Positions 53,799-63,344 of a stretch of DNA of 64,000 nucleotides are shown here, in pieces. A program made the position numbers and the translations under genes. Position 1 is the first letter of the stretch. Each line of letters starts with the position of its first letter. The notes beneath the pieces are model-generated. The model searched no databases, was not told the origin of the DNA, and saw nothing but the letters and a program-made list of their open reading frames with translations. This DNA is from an uncultured Prevotella sp. Its GTDB lineage: Bacteria > Bacteroidota > Bacteroidia > Bacteroidales > Bacteroidaceae. The stretch is from assembly GCA_900545525.1 (NCBI GenBank), contig UQZX01000003.1, positions 94,641 to 158,640 of the forward strand. Reading direction: 5' to 3'.

Positions 53799-54525
53799 CA
53801 GTCAACATCATTTTTAATCGTTGCAGTCCTGTATTGACATAAATCCATTTTGAAAACCTGAAGTACCACGTTTTTCTACGATTTAGTTTTTGCCTTTCAG
53901 TATCTGAAAGCCATGAACCCATATATAAATGTATTGTAGTTGTTTTAGAAGTCCGATCCCAATTGCCAAAGAAATCCATTGCATTAAAGTATGTACGTGG
54001 ATAAATATGTAGATCTCCTATCAATTGTTCACTGTTATCTGATTTCAAACCATACTTCTCGACTAAATAATTGGTAACAACTACAGCATTTGCCATATTT
54101 GATCTGATAATATCCATAGAAAATGACTGCTTATAGTATTCAAGAAATTCTGCTATTAAATGATGTTTAGGCGGAAATCCCATTACTCCCATTGATAGAA
54201 CTTTTCCGTCTTCAAACCCCATAAAAGCCGCGTCTTTTTCTACAAATGGATTTAGGCTTTTCTCCATTTTTTCATCTGTGTCTAAATAAACTCCGCCATA
54301 TTCATAAAGTGTTTTCAATCGCACATAGTCTGCCACGAAAGCATATTTCTTGTTTTTATAAGCTCCTTTACACCATTCACTGGAATTTATATCGAACGAT
54401 TCTTCATTCCAAAGTTTGAACTCATAATCAGGAAGATGCTCTTTCCACGATTTGATACATTTTGTTATTAGTGGAGGTAATTCCTTCCCTCCGAACCAAC
54501 AATAGTGAATAATTTTGGGTATCAT
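53779..54525 (-). CDS. Glycosyltransferase of the TcdA/OCH1 DXD type
   Basis: 248 residues. MIPKIIHYCWFGGKELPPL and YEFKLWNEESFD open the fold, then DYVRLKTLYEYGGVYLDTDEKM supplies the DXD motif (Asp-Thr-Asp) that binds metal and nucleotide-sugar. These enzymes are frequent in capsule clusters. The sugar is not predictable. Stop overlaps the next gene by 20 bases, so translation is coupled. Confidence 0.9.
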   Translation of the reverse strand: MIPKIIHYCWFGGKELPPLITKCIKSWKEHLPDYEFKLWNEESFDINSSEWCKGAYKNKKYAFVADYVRLKTLYEYGGVYLDTDEKMEKSLNPFVEKDAAFMGFEDGKVLSMGVMGFPPKHHLIAEFLEYYKQSFSMDIIRSNMANAVVVTNYLVEKYGLKSDNSEQLIGDLHIYPRTYFNAMDFFGNWDRTSKTTTIHLYMGSWLSDTERQKLNRRKTWYFRFSKWIYVNTGLQRLKMMLTDEKSRS

Positions 54526-54545
54526 CTTATCAATTATTAATGTGA

Positions 54546-55643
54546 TTACCTAATATACACTCTAAGAACATCTTTCTGAGCCGTAACATAAGGCAAAAAT
54601 CTCTTCATCAATGGTATAATCACTATATATGAGGCAAGAGTTATACACACCGTTATGAAATAAGCCCAATCCGCATTATGAATAAATCTATTTATAATCA
54701 TAGAAATAACAGCCAACACCAAAAGATGAGTTAACAATATCATTATCGAGTATCTGCCTATATAAGATATAAAAGGTAATCTCACAATAGCTTTCGACAA
54801 ATATAAAATACACAAAGTACCCGTTATGCCTCTAATATAAAAAACAAATGGATTAATATCAAATTTATTTTCTATAAACATTGTTTCTCCTCCAGACAAA
54901 CCATAAGTTATACCTACTAAAAATAAAACAAATAAAGGCCAATACTTATCATACTTGTTTTTAATAAGGATATTTGAATATTTCCTGAAAATGTAACCTA
55001 TTGCAAAGAATGGCAAAGTAGTCATAGTTGTATCAACAAACATCGGCAGATTTATATTTACGCGTCCAAGATAAAGTCCGATAAAACCAATTATGAACAT
55101 CAATAGACAAAGAACCGTCACCTTAAAACGATTTATACTACATTTTTCCACACATATCAAACAAAAATAGAATATTATATTAGCTTCAAATAGACTTAAT
55201 AAGAACCACAATGGTATGTTAGTAAACTTTTCATAATAGAAATCAATAAAACTATGCCACCCAATAACAGATTTCACCCCGACATTTATGTTACACCATT
55301 GTAATATTAAAGGTATCAAAACCGCAGTACATATATAGAAAAAGCAAAACGGAATTAACAATTTATTAGTTTTCTTCAATGTAAAATCAAAAAAGCCTCT
55401 ATATGTTTTGAAAAACAATCCTGACAAAAAATAGTATAAAGGCATACGGAATGTATTACCAATCATTGTATTAAACATATACTCCTTATGAAAGAAATAT
55501 ATATCACAATGAAACATAACGACAAGAATAATACATAATCCCTTAGCCAAATCTATGTATTCTATTCTGCCATCCTGCCTTTTACCCCCCCCGATTGAAG
55601 ATTTATTAACATTTTCTTTCGATACTTTTCTATAATAAATCAT
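54546..55643 (-). CDS. Integral membrane acyltransferase (family 3)
   Basis: 365 residues, about ten membrane helices. The start of the family motif is visible: RIEYIDLAKGLCIILVVMFHCDIYF, with the conserved Arg-Glu...Asp and His. Such proteins O-acetylate extracytoplasmic sugars. The polysaccharide cluster therefore has both a soluble and a membrane acyltransferase. A hydrophilic head of about 25 residues precedes the motif; an internal start is possible. Confidence 0.88.
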   Translation of the reverse strand: MIYYRKVSKENVNKSSIGGGKRQDGRIEYIDLAKGLCIILVVMFHCDIYFFHKEYMFNTMIGNTFRMPLYYFLSGLFFKTYRGFFDFTLKKTNKLLIPFCFFYICTAVLIPLILQWCNINVGVKSVIGWHSFIDFYYEKFTNIPLWFLLSLFEANIIFYFCLICVEKCSINRFKVTVLCLLMFIIGFIGLYLGRVNINLPMFVDTTMTTLPFFAIGYIFRKYSNILIKNKYDKYWPLFVLFLVGITYGLSGGETMFIENKFDINPFVFYIRGITGTLCILYLSKAIVRLPFISYIGRYSIMILLTHLLVLAVISMIINRFIHNADWAYFITVCITLASYIVIIPLMKRFLPYVTAQKDVLRVYIR

Positions 55644-55656
55644 TATACAAATCAGA

Positions 55657-56526
55657 TTAAATTACACTTTTATTCATTCTGAACCACAAACCAGGCCATA
55701 AGCAACGAACATGAATTGTAAAATAATGTTTCAGCGCAATACAGAAACCATAATGGCGATTCTCCAAATAAAAAATTTCCTTTGGAGGCATCCCATTAGG
55801 TCGATGCATTAGTTTCCAGCGTTTCTTCAAAGGTACATCCGGGTCACACCATGCGTCAATACGTTCATGCAAATCACATTCACCAAGCGGATGGCCTGCC
55901 TGCAACATTTTAATTCCTGCTTTACGTGCGCGCAGTCCATAATCAAAATCACCACGGGCATGAGTGAAATAAGAATCAAGAGTTCCCAATATATCATACA
56001 CATAACTTGGAATGAGCACAATATTACCGTTTATCATCACAACCGGCACCGGAGCATCATCAACAGAAGGAGAAGCCACATTACCAGTTTCATCCCGTCC
56101 TCCATAAGTCAGCCTACCATGGGTTACCGTATCAACGGTCGAACCTACAGCAATCACCTTATCATCATATTGTCCGCATACGTTCAATAATGACAGTACA
56201 CAATCTTCATAAATGAATGTATCATCATTCAGCCATAGATAATAATCGTATTGTACATTCTCGTTACCATACGCCTCCGCCATCTTCCATGCCTCAATCA
56301 TTCCCCGGTTCCAAAACACACCTTCCACTGTTTTTATATAAACGTATGGGAACACGTCCTTCACAGATACAACAGTATCATCAGTTGACCCACCATCCAC
56401 AATGAAAACATCCAATATAACATCTGACGAAAGTTGCTGTTTCTCCAAATTATACAGACACTTTATGGTCTTCTCCTTACGGTTATATACTGTCAAAAGT
56501 ACGGCTATCCTTTTCATGTCTTCCAC
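55657..56526 (-). CDS. Glycosyltransferase family 2
   Basis: 289 residues. GT-A fold: AVLLTVYNRKEKTIKCLYNL, FIVDGGSTDDTVVSV and the metal-binding Asp pair in YYLWLNDDTFIYED. Later, HARGDFDYGLRARKAGIKML is typical of rhamnosyl-type GT2 enzymes, but the sugar is uncertain. Cytoplasmic, no membrane segment apart from possible surface contact. Part of the minus-strand cluster. Confidence 0.9.
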   Translation of the reverse strand: MEDMKRIAVLLTVYNRKEKTIKCLYNLEKQQLSSDVILDVFIVDGGSTDDTVVSVKDVFPYVYIKTVEGVFWNRGMIEAWKMAEAYGNENVQYDYYLWLNDDTFIYEDCVLSLLNVCGQYDDKVIAVGSTVDTVTHGRLTYGGRDETGNVASPSVDDAPVPVVMINGNIVLIPSYVYDILGTLDSYFTHARGDFDYGLRARKAGIKMLQAGHPLGECDLHERIDAWCDPDVPLKKRWKLMHRPNGMPPKEIFYLENRHYGFCIALKHYFTIHVRCLWPGLWFRMNKSVI

Positions 56527-56548
56527 AATTTTATAAAACAGAAAATAT

Positions 56549-57358
56549 CTATGCCCTTATAGAATGATAGACAGATCTCATCAACCATTTGAAATCTAAC
56601 CGTGGTGATTTATGTAAAAATATAACAGGTTTATACTTGTCATTTACATGCACCGGCACTTTATAGGCATAGAATGACGATTTGTAAGTCTCAGGGTGCA
56701 AACCTCGTTGACTGATATCCCGATGGGGAAGAAAGTTGTACTTTTTGCAAAGTAATGAAAATATACTTTGGTCTTCGCGATGAGCTACAAACGAGGTACC
56801 ATAATTTTTGGTTATAGCATCATGCTTTCCTAAACCGGCAGGCGACAGTAATTCTATGTCGCAACATAATGATAACCATTCTGCTATAAATTTGCGAGTA
56901 GTAGGCGTTACAAGAAAGCAGAAGTAAGTCGCAATAATTTGGTTGCTTGTCTTATACTTTTCTTCTGTAAGCCCCATTTTTTCAAAGCACAATGGTTTTG
57001 TGAAACAAGATTCTATTAGAGGAATATCGCAGACAAACAAGGGATTATCTTCTGAAAGAAACTCAAGTATTATGTTTATATTTCGCTTGAACAAGGAACC
57101 AGAGTCGCAATAAAAGACAATATCTCCATCACTGCATTCATCCAAGACCTTATTCACAAAATATGGTTTCCATAGCCATAAACCGTTTCCTCTTTTTTGT
57201 GATAGGATATCTAAATGTCGGGATAAAAAATGTTGATCAATGTCATTAGGTGAGAACTCGTATATTTTGTCAAATCGTGCAATATGTTTCCCTGTCCAAG
57301 TGTTCCATTTACGCGTAGGTTCATAACGCTCATCTGCATAGTTAACAAGTACTCTCAT
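56549..57358 (-). CDS. Possible glycosyltransferase of unrecognised family
   Basis: 269 residues. I do not recognise the family with certainty. GLWLWKPYFVNKVLDECSDGDIVFYCDSG resembles the donor site of GT-A enzymes with a D-x-G variant of DXD; FLHKSPRLDFKWLMRS is the end. The FVAHREDQSIFSLLCKKYN stretch resembles the ends of several capsule transferases. Its stop is 22 bases from the next gene, its start overlaps the upstream GT2 gene by 4 bases (ATGA). Confidence 0.65.
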   Translation of the reverse strand: MRVLVNYADERYEPTRKWNTWTGKHIARFDKIYEFSPNDIDQHFLSRHLDILSQKRGNGLWLWKPYFVNKVLDECSDGDIVFYCDSGSLFKRNINIILEFLSEDNPLFVCDIPLIESCFTKPLCFEKMGLTEEKYKTSNQIIATYFCFLVTPTTRKFIAEWLSLCCDIELLSPAGLGKHDAITKNYGTSFVAHREDQSIFSLLCKKYNFLPHRDISQRGLHPETYKSSFYAYKVPVHVNDKYKPVIFLHKSPRLDFKWLMRSVYHSIRA

Positions 57359-58293
57359 TTCTTTATCTTAAAATATAAGTAAGGAAAAATTAGAAATAAT
57401 ATACATTTGGGCTTTAAGATGCATTGACTTATATTCTGCAAGAAGAATGCAACATATTGTTTGTATATATATTTACTTCTTCCCATATTATATCCACGGA
57501 GGTATGCACCAAATAACCAATCAAAAATAATGGAAGTATCCACTGATCTGTCCAACATATACTTATAAAGTTTATTTTTGGCTATAATGTCACTTTGTAA
57601 TTTTTCATCGTTTAGATGGAATGAGGCGGACACAAAGTTTTCGTAATAATAATAGTACCCTTTGGAAGTATAGACAATATGTTTAGTACGGCTGAGCAAA
57701 TCCGGTACTAAATACAAATCTTCTGCATACGACATATTTTCCGGTAAGCGTAAATTCCCCCATAACTTTCTGCTGTATAGTTTGTTTGGTAATATGTTTA
57801 AGTCAAACTGATTACTCAGCTTTCTCATATCTACTTTGCCGTCATAAAAATGTTGTATGCCTTTGTCTGGATAGCATATTTCTTCATTGTCGGTCACTCG
57901 GGTTCGTCCGCACATCACTAAATCTGCATTGTGTTGTTGCAGAAGTTCCCACATTTTTTCATACATATCAGGGGCTATCCAGTCATCAGCATCTACAAAA
58001 GCAAAGTAGTTCCCTGTTGTTTTCTCCAATCCATAATTGCGTGTTGCACTGACACCGCTGTTCTGTTTTCTAAAATATTTTAGTCTGTTTTTAGAGTTCT
58101 TTGCCAATGTCTGTACTATAATCCCACACTTGTCAGTGGAACCATCGTCTACAACTATAATCTCAATATGAGGATAAGTTTGCTTCATCACCGATTGCAA
58201 ACAACGTTCAATATATTTTTCAGCGTTATACATTGGTATGATTACACTGATTAATGGATATGGATTCATAGAATTAATATGAGACATATACAA
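57355..58293 (-). CDS. Glycosyltransferase family 2
   Basis: 312 residues. Classical GT2 start: ISVIIPMYNAEKYIERCLQSV, EIIVVDDGSTDKCG, then NYGLEKTTGNYFAFVDADDWIAPDM with the DXD-type Asp pair. The C-terminal third is helical and basic, probably for membrane contact. The first ATG (58293) or one at 58272 (MNPYPLISVII) could be used; both keep the domain whole. Overlaps the following gene by 4 bases. Confidence 0.92.
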   Translation of the reverse strand: MYMSHINSMNPYPLISVIIPMYNAEKYIERCLQSVMKQTYPHIEIIVVDDGSTDKCGIIVQTLAKNSKNRLKYFRKQNSGVSATRNYGLEKTTGNYFAFVDADDWIAPDMYEKMWELLQQHNADLVMCGRTRVTDNEEICYPDKGIQHFYDGKVDMRKLSNQFDLNILPNKLYSRKLWGNLRLPENMSYAEDLYLVPDLLSRTKHIVYTSKGYYYYYENFVSASFHLNDEKLQSDIIAKNKLYKYMLDRSVDTSIIFDWLFGAYLRGYNMGRSKYIYKQYVAFFLQNISQCILKPKCILFLIFPYLYFKIKK

Positions 58294-58302
58294 TCATCAA
58301 GA

Positions 58303-59430
58303 TTATAATATATGGATAAGCAATTTTTGTAGGCAATATCTGTCTTTGCTGTTCCAAGTATTTTCGTTATCAATGTTAATAATATGATGTCCTGTAGCTT
58401 GGATCCCAATTTTTATGCGTTTGTCTTTGAACTTTGGATGCAAATTATATTCTTTGGGCAAAATAATTTCATAATCAGATATTGTTTGTTGAGATATTGA
58501 ACGAATTATATTATCGGCATTTTTGATATTCTTGTCTATTATAACACTAACAAAAGGCTGAGAATTATCGATTGTAATCCAATTGGAAGGTATGTATTTC
58601 TTGTAACTCAAATCAGGGTTGTTGTTGGTCCATTTAGAAGGTGCTATATGTATACAATCGTCATGTATATTAAGCCATGCAGCCATTAAACTAAACGTAC
58701 TATTTGCAATGATATTTGCTTTGCAATAAGACATAAGTTGCATATCACGAAAAGAGTTGGCACCTTGATTCCAGTTTATATATGTTGCATCATTGAAATT
58801 TAAATTTTGCTTAACCCAATCAATATCATCGGAAAATATATAAAACTTAGGCCTTGTGAATTTCTGCATAATATAGTTTATAGCATCATTATAGTATTGT
58901 TTTTCGCAAATGTCTCCTAACAATATACGCCAAACGATTTTAGATTGATAATCGCCTCTGCGAATATGCACACTAACTGATTGACATTCCAACATCTCTT
59001 TTCTGAGATTTATATTACGTATATCTTTATCTACAGGGAATTCAAAGATATAATGAAGTTCTTCTTTTATTGCAGGAAAGAACGTATATGACTTATAACG
59101 TGGGAAAACAATAAATGGAATGATTGAATTTCTACATATATCAAAATGCCAATGTAAGCCTAAAATATTCATCACACCATTAATATATCTATTTATATTT
59201 GCATATAACGTTCTACATAGTCTTATTTTCTTTTTCTCACCTCCTATTAATTCTGTATTTTTAAAAACTCTGTTAATCTCCAAACCATTATGATCCAACA
59301 AGCCTTCATGTATAGGAGACAACTCTGCACTTATCTTTTTTTTCTTTAAATAATACCATAAGGAGTATGATAACATCTGATTTCCTAAACCTCCGGCGAT
59401 AGTAATATAATGTTTACGAAAATCTTTCAT
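58303..59430 (-). CDS. Alpha-1,2-fucosyltransferase-like (GT11) with a GT2-like remnant at the C-terminus
   Basis: 375 residues from the ATG at 59430 (MKDFRKHYITIAGGLGNQM); an alternative ATG at 59484 would overlap the upstream gene by 13 bases. GT11 signs: GGLGNQMLSYSLW at the start, SVHIRRGDYQ for GDP-fucose binding, and NSTFSLMAAWLN near 250. About 90 extra residues follow. They begin PFVSVIIDKNIKNADNIIRS and ISDYEIILP, like the first strands of a GT2 domain, but stop short. No GDP-fucose synthesis genes are in the window. Confidence 0.82.
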   Translation of the reverse strand: MKDFRKHYITIAGGLGNQMLSYSLWYYLKKKKISAELSPIHEGLLDHNGLEINRVFKNTELIGGEKKKIRLCRTLYANINRYINGVMNILGLHWHFDICRNSIIPFIVFPRYKSYTFFPAIKEELHYIFEFPVDKDIRNINLRKEMLECQSVSVHIRRGDYQSKIVWRILLGDICEKQYYNDAINYIMQKFTRPKFYIFSDDIDWVKQNLNFNDATYINWNQGANSFRDMQLMSYCKANIIANSTFSLMAAWLNIHDDCIHIAPSKWTNNNPDLSYKKYIPSNWITIDNSQPFVSVIIDKNIKNADNIIRSISQQTISDYEIILPKEYNLHPKFKDKRIKIGIQATGHHIINIDNENTWNSKDRYCLQKLLIHIL

Positions 59431-59471
59431 AAATACATCAACTTTTTGATTAAAACATGTGTAATCATACT

Positions 59472-60470
59472 TTACCAATAGCATGCGCCTTCTACTCTAT
59501 CCGCATTTTGTGGTCGTTCAGAATCAGATGGGTAAACCCAATGTTCGTTCATTAGGTTGTTGTAGTAATTTTCTTTTATGAAAGGAAGCGCTGCCATGCC
59601 GCAAGCTGGGTTAGTCCACCGTTTCCCTTTTATTCCGAATAGCATTTGTAAGACTCCACCTAAGTGAACTGCTTTTTTTCCCATGCGTTTTACATGGGCT
59701 GCCAAGGGAAATCCATAGGCTCCGCATCCGATTAATGCAATATCGTAATCTCGTTTGTCAATTTCATCTTTCATGTATTGTAGTGCATCAAACCATGTGT
59801 CAAATGAACTTTTGCCACCTAAACTTTGAACGGCTTTGATTGTTTCTAAATGGAATTTTGGCAATACTTCCGGATTTTTGAATAGTAAAGTTCGTTTTTT
59901 CTCATATTGATGGCGTATTGTTTCTGTGAAAGGATGCACCACTAGTACCTTTTTCCCTTCCAAAATTCGTGACCAAGGATGTACCGCATGATAAGGTTCT
60001 AATAGTAATAGTTGAACGGCTTTTACTTTTCGTACATCAACCAGTCTGCGTTCTTCCAAGCGCCATGAACCCAATATGTCTATTTGTTTGGAATCTTCTA
60101 TCATAAGTTCTGCAAATCTCCCTAAACTTTGTTCTGTCAATGGGAAGAATCCAGAAAGATGTTGCATATTAGACACACCAGTTCTATTCCACCAAAATTG
60201 TGGTGTTTTATCAGTAATGTAATTCCATATATTATGTCTGAAAGTCTCTATACCCAAATAATTGTTTATACACAAAAGCTCAGTACTACCATATCGAGCA
60301 ATCATACAAGGGGTATCTGATTGTAACTGACGATAGATTGTATCAGATGCAATATTGGGATCCATAATTCTATCTAACGGTTTCAAGTATGATCCGTAAT
60401 GATCAACATAGAAACGATGGAGCCCACGTAATAATATATCAGCGAAACGATTCATAAATTTAATGCTCAA
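59472..60470 (-). CDS. GT-D-fold glycosyltransferase (DUF1792-type)
   Basis: 332 residues. SDTPCMIARYGSTELLCINNYLG at the start carries the family R-Y/F-G-x-x-E motif, and YDIALIGCGAYGFPLAAHVKRMGKKAVHLGG near the end is the second conserved block. GT-D enzymes transfer glucose-type sugars in glycoprotein or capsule assembly. Cytoplasmic by appearance. The next gene's longer start would overlap its stop. Confidence 0.8.
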   Translation of the reverse strand: MSIKFMNRFADILLRGLHRFYVDHYGSYLKPLDRIMDPNIASDTIYRQLQSDTPCMIARYGSTELLCINNYLGIETFRHNIWNYITDKTPQFWWNRTGVSNMQHLSGFFPLTEQSLGRFAELMIEDSKQIDILGSWRLEERRLVDVRKVKAVQLLLLEPYHAVHPWSRILEGKKVLVVHPFTETIRHQYEKKRTLLFKNPEVLPKFHLETIKAVQSLGGKSSFDTWFDALQYMKDEIDKRDYDIALIGCGAYGFPLAAHVKRMGKKAVHLGGVLQMLFGIKGKRWTNPACGMAALPFIKENYYNNLMNEHWVYPSDSERPQNADRVEGACYW

Positions 60471-60521
60471 CTTACGTAATGTTAGTATAATTGTTCTTTA
60501 TTTTTATTACTTAATGTTCAT

Positions 60522-62069
60522 CTATAAGTGTAATTTTGTTTTCACATTTTTAATTATTGGCGTAATGGTTGATAATATGATCTTTTTTTCTTCAGATGAA
60601 AAACCAATGATCCAGCATGAAATGATAAATGTAATTGTTGTTGAAATTGTGCAAATAAGTAAACGTAAGAATGACTCATCCAAATTGTAGGTAATTAATT
60701 CACCTGCCGAAAAAGTTATAATGGTTATTAAAAAGGCAGGATACGCTACAATGTGTAAGAAGTCACGGTATTTCATTTGGCAGTTTTTTTGTGCATAATA
60801 TAGTATAATGACACTACCAACACCATTCCATATAAATATCCATACTATGTAGAACCAATAAGGGGAGAATCCTAAATGGAAAAGTAACAGACTGATAGGT
60901 AGAGGTAAAAAATATGAGCATCCCCTAAAGATTGAGTAATATTTTATATGACCTTCTGCTGTGATAGCACTTGTCAGAGTTATCGTTAATTGATCTAACA
61001 TATTTCTTGCTATTTCAAAACGAAAAAAACAGACACTCCATTCCGGTACGTTCTTCAACCACAGTTGAAGGATATAAGGCGTTTCAATGATAAATGGAAA
61101 AGCGAAGAAAGCGATGATGAAGAATGACATTTTCGATCCAAACAAAGATATACGTATCATATTGGAAATTTCGTGACTTCCGGCTTTCTTCCCTATAATA
61201 GGATTAACTGCCATCAACATCGTGCGTGAAAAGACCATTAATTGACCAGATATTTGGTTGGCAACTCCTTGTGCTGCATTCAGTATGGTTCCAAAAAAGG
61301 AGTTCAATAAAATTCCCATGCCATATTGTGCAATCATGGAAGAAGCCGAATTAATAAATCCCCAACCTGCAAATGAGGTCATCTCTTTCATTAGAGTTCT
61401 GTCATAATATTTGCGGATGCAGAACTGACATTCAGCATAGTTTCGGTGGCAATAAACGCGTAGAATCACCATAAGTATTAATGAAACAAGAGTTGTGAGT
61501 ACACCATATAGAATTAATTTGTCCGCGCATACATATACTATAGTCAAAGCGATTGCCAATTTCAGGATGGTTTGAAAGGTGCCTACAATGCTAAAGTATC
61601 GCATATTTTCGTGTGCATTGATGATGGCGTTGTAGGGAACAGTTTGAATGGTTAGTACGGTTGATAGTAACGTTAATTGATAAATCCATTTTGCTGATGA
61701 AATCCTATCTGCAGGAATATTCAGAATCCCATTAAAGAAAAAGAAATAAGCAATTTCAAAAATTACAACCATCAGTAGTGATAATAAAAAATGGATACTT
61801 ATGCTGACAGTAAAAATACTTTTCTTTCTTTCCGGTTTTCCTTCTCCTTCTGCATAATTTATAAAACGTTGAGTTGTGGAAGACATCGCTGCATTAAGAA
61901 AGCCCAATATACCAATAGCACCACCAATAATGCAAAATATACCAAAATCAGAGGCTCCAAGAGCATTAAGTATCAATCGGGTCGAATATAAAGACACAAA
62001 CATAGACAATGCCATGTTTGCATAAAGATACCCACTGTTCTTTAAGACCCTATTAGCTGTTTCCGACAT
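60522..62069 (-). CDS. Wzx-type polysaccharide flippase
   Basis: 515 residues, about 14 membrane helices. N-terminal NSGYLYANMALSMFVSLYSTRLILNALGASDFGIFCIIGG is typical of MATE/MOP-type exporters of Bacteroidetes capsule loci, with a basic loop around 80-90 and TFRGCSYFLPL-like segments later. It moves the lipid-linked repeat unit across the inner membrane. Overlaps the polymerase gene's stop by 17 bases, so the two are coupled. Confidence 0.9.
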   Translation of the reverse strand: MSETANRVLKNSGYLYANMALSMFVSLYSTRLILNALGASDFGIFCIIGGAIGILGFLNAAMSSTTQRFINYAEGEGKPERKKSIFTVSISIHFLLSLLMVVIFEIAYFFFFNGILNIPADRISSAKWIYQLTLLSTVLTIQTVPYNAIINAHENMRYFSIVGTFQTILKLAIALTIVYVCADKLILYGVLTTLVSLILMVILRVYCHRNYAECQFCIRKYYDRTLMKEMTSFAGWGFINSASSMIAQYGMGILLNSFFGTILNAAQGVANQISGQLMVFSRTMLMAVNPIIGKKAGSHEISNMIRISLFGSKMSFFIIAFFAFPFIIETPYILQLWLKNVPEWSVCFFRFEIARNMLDQLTITLTSAITAEGHIKYYSIFRGCSYFLPLPISLLLFHLGFSPYWFYIVWIFIWNGVGSVIILYYAQKNCQMKYRDFLHIVAYPAFLITIITFSAGELITYNLDESFLRLLICTISTTITFIISCWIIGFSSEEKKIILSTITPIIKNVKTKLHL

Positions 62070-63306
62070 AAAAAGACTTATTTACTTTTTTGTTCTCTAT
62101 AAAATAAGGATAAAACATCATTGTAAACAAAGCAAAATTCATTATATGCGGTTGGCCTAATCCCATATTTACAACCAATAAAATTCGGACAAGTGAATCC
62201 CATATACCCCTATTATGTTTAAGAACCTGATAAAAACTGAAGCCAAAAAGAATGGAATACGGCACAACTCCTATCGCCAAAAGTAAAAATAAGAGTCCGG
62301 CACATCCATCCAATCCCATATCATTTAATCTATCATAACCAACTCCCCATAAAGTAGCAGGATTGTTTTCTATTGTCATTAAGACCCCGGCAATACTTTC
62401 TGTACGCGCTCTTCCCGATTTATTTGAAAAATCCACCTGTCCTTCTTCATATATCTTATCATATACAGCCGTATTCATAAAATCCTGCCCAAGATCTGTA
62501 TATGAGAAGAAAAATATAGAACAGATAAACATTATCCAAAACAGATATTTCATACGTCTATCTACTTTATGATGTTTAGATTGCAATAAAAAACAAACTA
62601 TTATTATTGCCATTGCAATATAACCACTTGTTGAAAGAGTTGTAAATAACGCAACAAAGAAAACCAGCAAATACCTAAACCGTTCTTTTTCAGGAAAAAG
62701 ATAAGAACGGAATAACACAAAGTATAAGGCAACCGACAATACACACTGATATTGCCCGGGTTCTCCAAAAGGACCACAATTTCTATCACTATGTAAAAAT
62801 ACAAAACGGTAAACAAATCCTCCATAACTATATATCTCATCCTGTGAAAAAGATGGATATAAAAAGGGATATAAAACGGCACTGACACCGAACCCCAACG
62901 TTTTGGTTATCGCAAATATAATTATACTAATTAATGCTATATAGTATATAAGTTTTATCAATCGCTGGATATAGTGTTGGGCATCTATCTTAAACGAAGC
63001 ATATACAATCAATAATATTGAGGTAATACTAAAAGTAGTGCCAATACTCAATGTCGAACTTGCGACAATCAGAAGCATTGACATGAAAAATGCTCCGATA
63101 AAAGTCAAATATGAATTCTGAAGTCTCTGTGCTGATGGCTTAAAAAACACATAAAAAATGCCCATTAAAAGGACAAGAATTATGAAATTATCATTCCCCA
63201 TATATGACGGCAAGGCCATTCCTGCTGAAGACATCATTACATAAATGTAAAGATATTGAATGAAAGCTGTTTTATCTTTAAAGAAAAGAAACTTTTTATT
63301 CCGCAT
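62053..63306 (-). CDS. Wzy-type O-antigen/capsule polymerase
   Basis: 417 residues, about 11 membrane helices. A large periplasmic loop in the middle has FLHSDRNCGPFGEPGQYQC, the GxxxEPG-like feature seen in polymerases. Low sequence conservation is normal for Wzy, so the call rests on topology, loop and the neighbouring flippase. It would join repeat units in the periplasm. Confidence 0.78.
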   Translation of the reverse strand: MRNKKFLFFKDKTAFIQYLYIYVMMSSAGMALPSYMGNDNFIILVLLMGIFYVFFKPSAQRLQNSYLTFIGAFFMSMLLIVASSTLSIGTTFSITSILLIVYASFKIDAQHYIQRLIKLIYYIALISIIIFAITKTLGFGVSAVLYPFLYPSFSQDEIYSYGGFVYRFVFLHSDRNCGPFGEPGQYQCVLSVALYFVLFRSYLFPEKERFRYLLVFFVALFTTLSTSGYIAMAIIIVCFLLQSKHHKVDRRMKYLFWIMFICSIFFFSYTDLGQDFMNTAVYDKIYEEGQVDFSNKSGRARTESIAGVLMTIENNPATLWGVGYDRLNDMGLDGCAGLLFLLLAIGVVPYSILFGFSFYQVLKHNRGIWDSLVRILLVVNMGLGQPHIMNFALFTMMFYPYFIENKKVNKSFYVGNS

Positions 63307-63344
63307 TTAGCAAATAATATTAATCATTAATATCCGGTCTAACT

